Origin: Paraclostridium tenue
Lineage (GTDB): Bacteria > Bacillota > Clostridia > Peptostreptococcales > Peptostreptococcaceae
Assembly (NCBI RefSeq): GCF_039521565.1
Contig: NZ_BAAACP010000001.1
Location: forward strand, 1 to 64,000
Length of the DNA: 64,000 nt
Direction of reading: 5' to 3'
This document shows positions 54,041 to 60,616 of the stretch, in pieces. The notes beneath the pieces are model-generated. The model had not been told where the DNA came from. It saw only the letters and a program-made list of their open reading frames with translations, and ran no database searches. Positions within the stretch are counted from its first letter, which is position 1. The number at the start of each line of letters is the position of its first letter. The translations under genes were made by a program, and so were the position numbers.

Positions 54041-54775
54041 ATGAAAAAATGTAAATATAGAATAAATAAAAGAGGTAAGATAACTATATATAGTTTTATA
54101 TTATTGATTATATTGTTAATATATATTTGTATAAGCAGCAGTATATTTAATTTAAGTAAGGTAACTTTAAAGGGGAATGATAAGATAGTTAAAAATGATA
54201 TAATAAAGATGGCATCAATAGAATTGGGCAATAACTTATTTCAATATAATATAAATGAAATCGAAAAAAATATACTTAAAAACCCGTATATTAATTATGT
54301 AAAAGTAAGCAGAAAGATCCCAAATAAATTAATAATAGAAATAAAGGAAAATACGGAAGATGCTATAATAAAGACTGGTAAAAAATATATTTATATACAA
54401 GAAGGTGGATTAATTTTATCTGAAAAAAATGATATAACAAACAAAAACATACCTATAATAAAGGGAGTTAGTTTGAAGGAAAAAGATATAAATAGCTTTA
54501 TAAAAATAAATGATGATAATCAGGATTTATTAATAAGAACTTTAAAGTCTTTAAAAGATAATAAGATGCTAAGAGAAATTAATATTATAGATATTAAAAA
54601 AAATTATATAAGTATCGAAAATATAGATAGTATAAAAATAACTATGAAGTTAGATGAAAATATATCATACAATGTAAAACGATTAAATGAGATATTAATA
54701 GATTTAAAATCAAATAATATTAAAAAAGGAACTATTAATTTGATTAGTAAAGAACAAGCTGTATATTCTCCTTGA
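54041..54775 (+). CDS. divIB: Cell-division protein FtsQ/DivIB
   Basis: The 244-residue bitopic protein has a basic tail, one membrane helix (about 15-34), a POTRA domain starting FNLSKVTLKGNDKIVKNDI (about 38-105) with LFQYNINEIEKNILKNPYI, and a C-terminal beta domain. It bridges the divisome subcomplexes with FtsL. It follows murA after a terminator and a 110-base gap containing a 13-base palindrome ACAATTAAATTGT (54010-54022). It ends with TGA. Confidence 0.88.
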   Translation: MKKCKYRINKRGKITIYSFILLIILLIYICISSSIFNLSKVTLKGNDKIVKNDIIKMASIELGNNLFQYNINEIEKNILKNPYINYVKVSRKIPNKLIIEIKENTEDAIIKTGKKYIYIQEGGLILSEKNDITNKNIPIIKGVSLKEKDINSFIKINDDNQDLLIRTLKSLKDNKMLREINIIDIKKNYISIENIDSIKITMKLDENISYNVKRLNEILIDLKSNNIKKGTINLISKEQAVYSP

Positions 54776-54969
54776 TATATGAACTTATATATAATATAAA
54801 TTAAACATTAAAATATGCTAGTTTATATACTGATTTTTTTAGGATATCTTGTAGAATTTATATAAATATTGAAGAAAAAGATATGATATTTATAAATTAT
54901 TATAAAAACATACATAAAAAACTTGAATAATGTAGGTATTTCAAAGTAAAATATAAAAGGTGAATATTT

Positions 54970-55283
54970 ATGATATGGATAATTGGAAGCATTGCATAAT
55001 TTAATAGTTACATACTAAATTCCAATTGAAATATTAGTTAAAGTATACTATTCTGTTGAAAATATAAAATCAAGTTTTAAGAGTAAGTATAACAATATTA
55101 TTTTTATAATTGGATTATTGGAAATATATTACTTGCAATGTTTTATCTTATATAGGATAGAGATTAGAAAAATTTATGTATTATATAGTCGTATTAGTAT
55201 TTTTAACAAGATTATTTGACAATTTATTAATTATAATTATATATATTATATCTAATTTATCAAATAAAAAAAGAGGAAAATAA
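54970..55283 (+). pseudogene. Wrecked small basic protein (Sbp, DUF1290) gene
   Basis: The stretch starts with a good AGGTG site and ATG 54970 (MIWIIGSIA, then stop). In other frames it then shows, in the right order, the pieces of the Sbp family: IPIE, SSFKSKYNNIIFIIG, IGNILLAMFYL, YIG-stop-RLE, and YYIVVLVFLTRLFDNL followed by a basic ending KKRGK and TAA at 55281. At least three frame changes and several stops separate them. Sbp is a three-helix membrane protein normally found between divIB and ftsZ in clostridial division clusters. This copy is dead. The 54776-54969 stretch before it has no intact gene; a fragment near 54905-54945 may be the remains of a DUF881 gene, but I could not support that. 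Confidence 0.72.
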
Positions 55284-55387
55284 ACTTTTTTGTGGAATAA
55301 GTTAGTTAAATATTAACAAAATGCTAATATAAAATGATATAATTAATACATAGATTTACTTTGAATATTAAATAAGGAGGTTTATAG

Positions 55388-56560
55388 ATGCTAAACTTTG
55401 ACGTAGAAATGGATAACTTTGCAAAAATCAAAGTAATAGGCGTAGGTGGCGGTGGAAACAACGCTGTCAATAGAATGGTTGAAGCACAACTTAAAGGTGT
55501 TGAATTTATAGCTGTTAATACAGATAAACAAGCTTTATATACATCTAAAGCTGAGTACAAGATCCAAGTTGGTGAAAAACTTACAAGAGGTCTAGGAGCA
55601 GGAGCTAACCCAGAGGTTGGGAAGAAGTCTGCAGAAGAAAGTAAAGATGAAATAATAAAAGTCCTTGAAGGTGCGGATATGGTATTTGTAACTGCAGGAA
55701 TGGGCGGAGGAACAGGAACAGGAGCTGCCCCAGTAGTTGCTCAATTAGCTAAAGAAATGGGTATACTTACTGTAGGAGTTGTAACTAAACCTTTTGCATT
55801 TGAAGGTAAAGTAAGAATGAAAAATGCAGAACAAGGTATAAAAGATTTAAAAACAAAAGTTGATACTTTAATAACTATACCTAATGATAGATTATTACAA
55901 ATAGTTCAAAAAAATACATCTATGTTAGAAGCTTTCTCTATAGCAGATGATGTTTTAAAACAAGGTATAGAGTCAATATCAGATCTTATAGCTGCTCCTG
56001 GTTTAATAAACTTAGACTTTGCAGATGTTCAGTCTATAATGAAAGAAAAAGGGCTAGCTCACATGGGAATGGGAAAAGCACAAGGTGAAAATAGAGCTAT
56101 AGAAGCAGCAACTCAAGCTATACAATCACCATTATTAGAAACATCTATAAAAGGAGCTAAAGGTGTTTTACTTAATATAACAGGTGGAGCTAATTTAGGA
56201 TTATTTGAAATAAATGAAGCTTCAACTTTAGTTCAAGAGTCTTGTGATTCTGAAGCTAATATAATATTTGGAGCTACAATAAAAGAAGACTTAAAGGATG
56301 ATCTTGTTATAACAGTAATAGCTACTGGATTTGAAGATGGACAAGATATGGAATTAGATTTTAATAGAAATAGTGGGATAAACCAAAATCAAGGTTTTCA
56401 ACAACCTAATATAAACAATAATATAGCAAGAGAAGTTCAAAGACCAGTAATGCAAGAGCCAGAAAGGGAAGAAGAGCCTGTTGCTAAACAAAACACAAGT
56501 CCATCATACATAGAAAATGATGATATGGAAATACCAACATTCCTAAGAAGAAGAAGATAA
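55388..56560 (+). CDS. ftsZ: Cell-division protein FtsZ
   Basis: The 390-residue tubulin homologue forms the division ring. KVIGVGGGGNNAVNRM and the tubulin signature GMGGGTGTGAAPVVA bind GTP, and the T7 loop NLDFADVQ is intact for hydrolysis. The linker (about 325-375) is short and rich in Asn and Gln. The conserved C-terminal peptide is IPTFLRRRR, which binds FtsA/SepF/ZapA-type partners. No ftsA is adjacent. The ribosome site AAGGAGG and a TATAAT about 50 bases upstream mark its own promoter. Confidence 0.97.
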   Translation: MLNFDVEMDNFAKIKVIGVGGGGNNAVNRMVEAQLKGVEFIAVNTDKQALYTSKAEYKIQVGEKLTRGLGAGANPEVGKKSAEESKDEIIKVLEGADMVFVTAGMGGGTGTGAAPVVAQLAKEMGILTVGVVTKPFAFEGKVRMKNAEQGIKDLKTKVDTLITIPNDRLLQIVQKNTSMLEAFSIADDVLKQGIESISDLIAAPGLINLDFADVQSIMKEKGLAHMGMGKAQGENRAIEAATQAIQSPLLETSIKGAKGVLLNITGGANLGLFEINEASTLVQESCDSEANIIFGATIKEDLKDDLVITVIATGFEDGQDMELDFNRNSGINQNQGFQQPNINNNIAREVQRPVMQEPEREEEPVAKQNTSPSYIENDDMEIPTFLRRRR

Positions 56561-56579
56561 TACTATCTTCTTTTTTTTT
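56551..56579 (+). terminator. Intrinsic terminator overlapping the end of ftsZ
   Basis: AAGAAGATA and TATCTTCTT form a 9-bp stem with a 4-base loop, followed by seven T. The left arm encodes the final Arg codons of FtsZ. Confidence 0.82.
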
Positions 56580-56617
56580 GCGATTTTTTGTTTTTTTTAA
56601 TAATAAATTAATTATAA

Positions 56618-56664
56618 TTCGACTATCAATTATGACATAAAACTCATTTAACCTAAACTATAAT
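56618..56664 (+). promoter_or_regulatory. Putative Spo0A-activated promoter of spoIIGA-sigE
   Basis: TATAAT (56659-56664) is preceded by ATGACA (56632-56637) at an over-long spacing of 21 bases. An 0A-box-like TTCGACTA (56618-56625, compare TTCGNCAA) lies just upstream of the -35. Long spacing plus 0A boxes next to the -35 is the known design of the B. subtilis spoIIG promoter. Confidence 0.55.
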
Positions 56665-56693
56665 ATAGATAAATGCTTTAAGGGGGGATGATA

Positions 56694-57530
56694 GTGTATG
56701 TAGAATATTATGCAATTGAAAACTTATTAATAAATTACATTATAATAAGTTGTACATCAATATTAACTAAAAATTATAATTCTAATAAAAAAAAATGGAC
56801 AGGGGCAATAGTTGGAATGATATACGCTATTGCTTATTTACTTCCAAATTTAGATTTGATTTTTACACTACCCATAAAAATTCTATTGATATTAACTGTT
56901 ACAAAGATAAGTTTTGAGTATAAAGATTTAAAAAACTATATAAGAATTTTGATTGTATTTTATTTTGTTAATATATTTATAGCAGGAAGTTCATTTTTTA
57001 TAATATATTTTACAGGAATTAGTCATATGAATATATCCTTAATAATTTTGATATCGTATATAAGTGGAATTATTCTTAAATATATTTATAAAGATATAAA
57101 GGAATTAAAATATTTAAATAGTATGAAAAAAGATATAAAAGTATGTATAGACAAAACCGAATTAGAACTTAAGGCTTTAATAGATACAGGAAACTTATTA
57201 AAAGACCCCATAACAAAGGATGAAGTAGTAATTATAAGTGCTAATAAATTATATGAAATTTTACCTAAAGGATTACAAAAAATAGATTTAAAAAATATAA
57301 GTATTAATACTGTCAATACTGTTATAGATGAGATTGATGAAGATTTATATTATAGAATTAGAATTATACCTGTGAGACAAATAAATGATGAGAATTTAGT
57401 AATAGGAATAAAATCAGATTACATAGAAGTAGATGGAAAAAAGATACCTAATGTTATTTTAGGGTTATCAAATTTTAAAGAGGATGGATATAGTGCTATT
57501 TTAAATCCACAACTATTAATGGGTATATAA
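56694..57530 (+). CDS. spoIIGA: Sigma-E processing peptidase SpoIIGA
   Basis: The protein (about 278 residues) has five membrane helices in its N-terminal half (to about 150) and a C-terminal aspartic-protease-like domain with LKALIDTGNLLKDP, where the DTG Asp is catalytic. It removes the pro-sequence of sigma-E in the mother cell. GTG 56694 is the likely start (VYVEYYAIENLLINY), seven bases after AGGGGGG; the ATG at 56688 touches the ribosome site. sigE follows after 20 bases. Confidence 0.93.
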   Translation: MYVEYYAIENLLINYIIISCTSILTKNYNSNKKKWTGAIVGMIYAIAYLLPNLDLIFTLPIKILLILTVTKISFEYKDLKNYIRILIVFYFVNIFIAGSSFFIIYFTGISHMNISLIILISYISGIILKYIYKDIKELKYLNSMKKDIKVCIDKTELELKALIDTGNLLKDPITKDEVVIISANKLYEILPKGLQKIDLKNISINTVNTVIDEIDEDLYYRIRIIPVRQINDENLVIGIKSDYIEVDGKKIPNVILGLSNFKEDGYSAILNPQLLMGI

Positions 57531-57550
57531 TTTTTAAGGGGGAGATCTTA

Positions 57551-58282
57551 TTGAAAAAACTAATAAAATTAAAGACAAAATGTATAAGCTATTTTTTTAA
57601 AATTTTATCCAAAATTGGTTTATTAAAACCAAAAGGACTTTATTACTTAGGAGGTGCAAATATATTACCACCGCCTCTTTCAAGCAAAGAAGAAGCTGAA
57701 TTGCTTAAAAACCTAGAAAGTGATGAGAGTATAAAAACTATTTTAATTGAAAGAAATCTTAGGTTGGTAGTTTATATATCTAGAAAATTTGAAAATACAG
57801 GAATTGATGTGGAGGATTTGATATCTATAGGGACTATTGGTTTAATAAAAGCTGTAAATACATTTAAACTAAATAAAAATATAAAATTAGCTACATATGC
57901 TTCTAGATGTATAGAAAATGAGATACTTATGTATTTAAGAAAAAATAACAAAAAAAAGTCAGAGGTATCATTTGATGAACCTTTAAACATAGATTTAGAT
58001 GGAAATGAGCTATTATTATCTGATATATTAGGTACTGAAAATGATGAAATATATAAGTTAATAGAAGAAGAAATAGATAAAGATTTATTAGTTATGGCAT
58101 TAGATAGACTGTCAGATAGAGAAAAACAAATTATGGAGTTAAGGTTTGGATTAGCTAGTAAGGGAGAAGAAAGAACTCAAAAAGAAGTAGCTACAATGTT
58201 AGGTATTTCTCAATCTTATATATCTAGATTAGAGAAAAAAATAATATCTAGATTGAAAAAAGAGATGAAAAAGTTTGTTTAG
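57551..58282 (+). CDS. sigE: RNA polymerase sporulation sigma factor SigE (pro-form)
   Basis: The 243-residue mother-cell sigma factor has an N-terminal amphipathic pro-sequence (about 1-28, before YYLGGANILPPPL). Region 2 follows with NLRLVVYISRKFENTG-DVEDLISIGTIGL and TYASRCIENEILMYLR, then region 4 with RLSDREKQIMELRFGL and the helix-turn-helix TQKEVATMLGISQSYISRLEK. Its start is TTG 57551 behind GGGGGAG. It is cotranscribed with its protease SpoIIGA, the standard arrangement. Confidence 0.95.
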   Translation: MKKLIKLKTKCISYFFKILSKIGLLKPKGLYYLGGANILPPPLSSKEEAELLKNLESDESIKTILIERNLRLVVYISRKFENTGIDVEDLISIGTIGLIKAVNTFKLNKNIKLATYASRCIENEILMYLRKNNKKKSEVSFDEPLNIDLDGNELLLSDILGTENDEIYKLIEEEIDKDLLVMALDRLSDREKQIMELRFGLASKGEERTQKEVATMLGISQSYISRLEKKIISRLKKEMKKFV

Positions 58283-58298
58283 TATATAAATAATTCTA

Positions 58299-58356
58299 CT
58301 TAAAAAGTATAAAAATATATGATATGTAAATAATTGTATAAGAAATACTTTTTAAG
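58299..58356 (+). promoter_or_regulatory. Perfect inverted repeat in the sigE-sigG leader
   Basis: CTTAAAAAGTAT (58299-58310) pairs perfectly with ATACTTTTTAAG (58345-58356) across a 34-base loop. The right arm ends directly before the GAGAGGAC ribosome site of sigG. There is no T-run after it, so it is more likely a leader structure influencing sigG translation than a terminator. Confidence 0.6.
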
Positions 58357-58372
58357 AGAGGACTGAGATAAA

Positions 58373-59146
58373 ATGCAAATAAATAAAGTTGAAATCTGTG
58401 GAGTAAATACCTCTGAGTTGCCAGTTCTTAAAAATAATCAAATGAAAGAACTTCTTATTAAGATAAAAGATGGAGATGAAGTTGCAAGACAAGAATTTGT
58501 AAGAGGAAATTTGAGATTAGTTTTGAGTGTTATACAAAAATTTAATAACAGAGGGGAAAATATTGATGATTTATTTCAAATAGGTTGTATAGGACTTATA
58601 AAAGCAATTGATAACTTTGACTTAAGTCAAAATGTAAGATTTTCAACTTATGCAGTCCCTATGATTATAGGTGAAATAAGAAGGTACCTAAGAGATAATA
58701 ATCCTATAAGAGTAAGTAGATCTTTAAAAGACATTGCATATAAGGCTCTTCAAGTAAGAGAAAAATTAGTAAGATCTAACTCTAAGGAACCAACTGTTTC
58801 AGAAATAGCAAAAGAGTTAGAGCTAGATGTAGAAGATGTAGTTATGGCTCTAGATGCTATACAAGATCCTATATCATTATTTGATCCTGTGTATCAAGAT
58901 AATGGAGATGCAATATTTGTTATGGATCAAGTTCAAGATAAAAAAGATACAGATGAAAATTGGCTACAAGAAATAGCTCTTAAAGAAGCTATAAAAAAAC
59001 TAAATGGTAGAGAAAGACTAGTATTAGACCTAAGATTTTACAAAGGTAGAACTCAGATTGAAGTAGCTGATGAAATAGGTATTTCTCAAGCACAAGTTTC
59101 AAGGATAGAAAAAAATGCATTAAAAAATATGAGAAAATATATATAA
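58373..59146 (+). CDS. sigG: RNA polymerase sporulation sigma factor SigG
   Basis: The 257-residue late forespore sigma factor. It opens with MQINKVEICGVNTSELPVL, the typical SigG N-terminus. Region 2 is NLRLVLSVIQKFNNRGENIDDLFQIGCIGL and RFSTYAVPMIIGEIRRYLRD, region 3 is about 125-180, and region 4 ends with RTQIEVADEIGISQAQVSRIEK. It probably drives the SASP gene at 21241, whose promoter fits. It is preceded by a hairpin leader and followed by a terminator. Confidence 0.96.
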   Translation: MQINKVEICGVNTSELPVLKNNQMKELLIKIKDGDEVARQEFVRGNLRLVLSVIQKFNNRGENIDDLFQIGCIGLIKAIDNFDLSQNVRFSTYAVPMIIGEIRRYLRDNNPIRVSRSLKDIAYKALQVREKLVRSNSKEPTVSEIAKELELDVEDVVMALDAIQDPISLFDPVYQDNGDAIFVMDQVQDKKDTDENWLQEIALKEAIKKLNGRERLVLDLRFYKGRTQIEVADEIGISQAQVSRIEKNALKNMRKYI

Positions 59147-59152
59147 ATTTTT

Positions 59153-59188
59153 ATGCAAAGGCAAATTAGCTTTTGCATATTTTTTTTA
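59153..59188 (+). terminator. Intrinsic terminator after sigG
   Basis: ATGCAAAGGC and GCTTTTGCAT form a 10-bp stem with one wobble and a 6-base loop, followed by TTTTTTTT. Confidence 0.9.
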
Positions 59189-59274
59189 TCTATAGAAGAC
59201 AGCATATCAATTGTAAAAAATTGTAAAACATGCTATACTTTATTGTGTATTATCTTAGAAAAAAGGAGAATTTA

Positions 59275-59736
59275 ATGCTAAGTTCGTCATTATCATATAT
59301 TTTGATTAGAAGTTTTCCAGAAAGTATACTTTTAATATTAGCTGGGTATATTTTATTTAATTTAGAAATTAATATAATAGATGTTTTAAAAGATTCTATA
59401 TTGTATTTAACCATTCTAACATTTATTAGGATTATGCCTATAAGTTTTGGTATACATACAGTTTTAAGTATGTTTGTAATAGGTATAATTTTCTATAAAT
59501 TAAAAAAACAGCCAATTATAACGACTATATTAAATATAGCTAACATTTATATATGTTTAGCAATTAGCGAGGGGATATATATTATTATGGCTAATTGTAT
59601 TTTTAAAATACCAACAAAAGTTTTAACTGCTAATACAAGTGTACATAGTGCATTATTGGCACTTCCTTCTTTGTTGATATTTATTTTATTAATTACTTTA
59701 ATGAAATTAATTACTAAAAAGTTAAATAGGGGTTAG
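59275..59736 (+). CDS. Uncharacterised six-helix membrane protein upstream of agrB
   Basis: The 153-residue protein is almost entirely hydrophobic, with about five or six helices and short loops (IRSFPESILLILAGYILF, then LTFIRIMPISFGIHTVLSM and SVHSALLALPSLLIF). It has no kinase, transporter or peptidase motif. The helix pattern reminds me of the N-terminal sensor region of AgrC-like kinases, without the kinase. That is an impression, not an alignment. ATG 59275 follows AAAGGAG; it precedes agrB by 28 bases and is probably cotranscribed with it. Confidence 0.75.
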   Translation: MLSSSLSYILIRSFPESILLILAGYILFNLEINIIDVLKDSILYLTILTFIRIMPISFGIHTVLSMFVIGIIFYKLKKQPIITTILNIANIYICLAISEGIYIIMANCIFKIPTKVLTANTSVHSALLALPSLLIFILLITLMKLITKKLNRG

Positions 59737-59764
59737 GATTATATAATTAATTGGGAGAAAATAT

Positions 59765-60406
59765 ATGAGTATCATAGAAAACGTTTCAAATAGTATGGCT
59801 ACAAAAATTGGACAAAAGACGAATAAGTCAAAAGATGAAATAGAAGTTATGAATTATGGATTGTTCATATGCTTACATACTATTGTTTCTTTTATTATTA
59901 CTATAATTATAGGAATATTAATAGGAAGATTAAAAGAAATACTTATAATTACTTTAGTTTCATCGAGTTTAAAAAGATGTTCAGGAGGTGTACATGCAAC
60001 TTCACCTAACAGATGTCTTATAATAGGATTAATATTTAGTGTAATTTTAACTTATATTTGTGGGATATTTAATATATATGGGGATAACCTTATTATGTAT
60101 TTATCTAGCTTAACAATTATTGCTTTTTGCTATTATATATTTTATAAAAAAGCACCAGTTGGGACTAAAAATAAGCCTCTTAAAAAAGAATCTACTAGAA
60201 AAAAACTCAGAAAAAAATTATTTAAATTACTTAATTTATATATAGTTATTATAATTTTATGTATTTTAGTTATGCAAATTAAATTAATAAAATATAACTT
60301 AACTAGTTTTATATATTGCATAGAGTTAGGAATTTTATTACAAACAATATCATTAACTAAGCTAGGAGAAACAACTATATTAAAAATAGATTGTTTTCTT
60401 AAATAA
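59765..60406 (+). CDS. agrB: AgrB-type peptide-processing membrane protease
   Basis: The 213-residue membrane protein is an accessory gene regulator B homologue, the cysteine protease that cuts the AgrD precursor and forms its thiolactone ring. The conserved block KRCSGGVHATSPNRC contains the catalytic His 77 and Cys 84, with the helices (about 35-60, 85-105, 110-125, 155-210) in the usual places. A basic loop follows (KPLKKESTRKKLRKKL). The 39-residue agrD starts 23 bases after it. Confidence 0.93.
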   Translation: MSIIENVSNSMATKIGQKTNKSKDEIEVMNYGLFICLHTIVSFIITIIIGILIGRLKEILIITLVSSSLKRCSGGVHATSPNRCLIIGLIFSVILTYICGIFNIYGDNLIMYLSSLTIIAFCYYIFYKKAPVGTKNKPLKKESTRKKLRKKLFKLLNLYIVIIILCILVMQIKLIKYNLTSFIYCIELGILLQTISLTKLGETTILKIDCFLK

Positions 60407-60429
60407 AAAAATTTTAAGGGGGAGTAAAA

Positions 60430-60549
60430 ATGGACTATTTAATGAATTTATTATCAGATTTTGCAAAATCTTTAGGTAATGGTGCATCTACAATGTGTAC
60501 TATGGTTTTCTTTGAACCAGAAATGCCAAAATCACTAAGAGAAGAATAA
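60430..60549 (+). CDS. agrD: AgrD-type cyclic autoinducer peptide precursor
   Basis: A 39-residue gene too short for routine gene calling, with GGGGGAG seven bases before the ATG. The product has the three AgrD parts: an amphipathic leader (MDYLMNLLSDFAKSLGNGAS), the core around TMCTMVF, and the acidic tail FEPEMPKSLREE. By analogy with staphylococcal AgrD, where the ring is Cys plus four residues before the EP-x-x-P tail, the predicted thiolactone ring is Cys-Thr-Met-Val-Phe (Cys 23 to Phe 27). The length of the exocyclic tail cannot be predicted. Confidence 0.9.
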   Translation: MDYLMNLLSDFAKSLGNGASTMCTMVFFEPEMPKSLREE

Positions 60550-60556
60550 TTAATAT

Positions 60557-60584
60557 AAACCATAAGGTATAATCCTTATGGTTT
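60557..60584 (+). terminator. Hairpin after agrD
   Basis: AAACCATAAGG and CCTTATGGTTT form an 11-bp perfect stem with a 6-base loop; only a short T-run follows. It may be a partial terminator that lets some transcription enter the GGDEF gene. Confidence 0.65.
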
Positions 60585-60616
60585 ATTAATTAATAAAAGA
60601 CATTTAGGAGAATATT

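Noticed and set aside
54776..54960. Remnant of a DUF881/YlxW gene before the Sbp pseudogene
   Set aside because: A short KNLNNVGIS-like segment is suggestive, but no longer ordered match could be found, so it is not listed as a feature.
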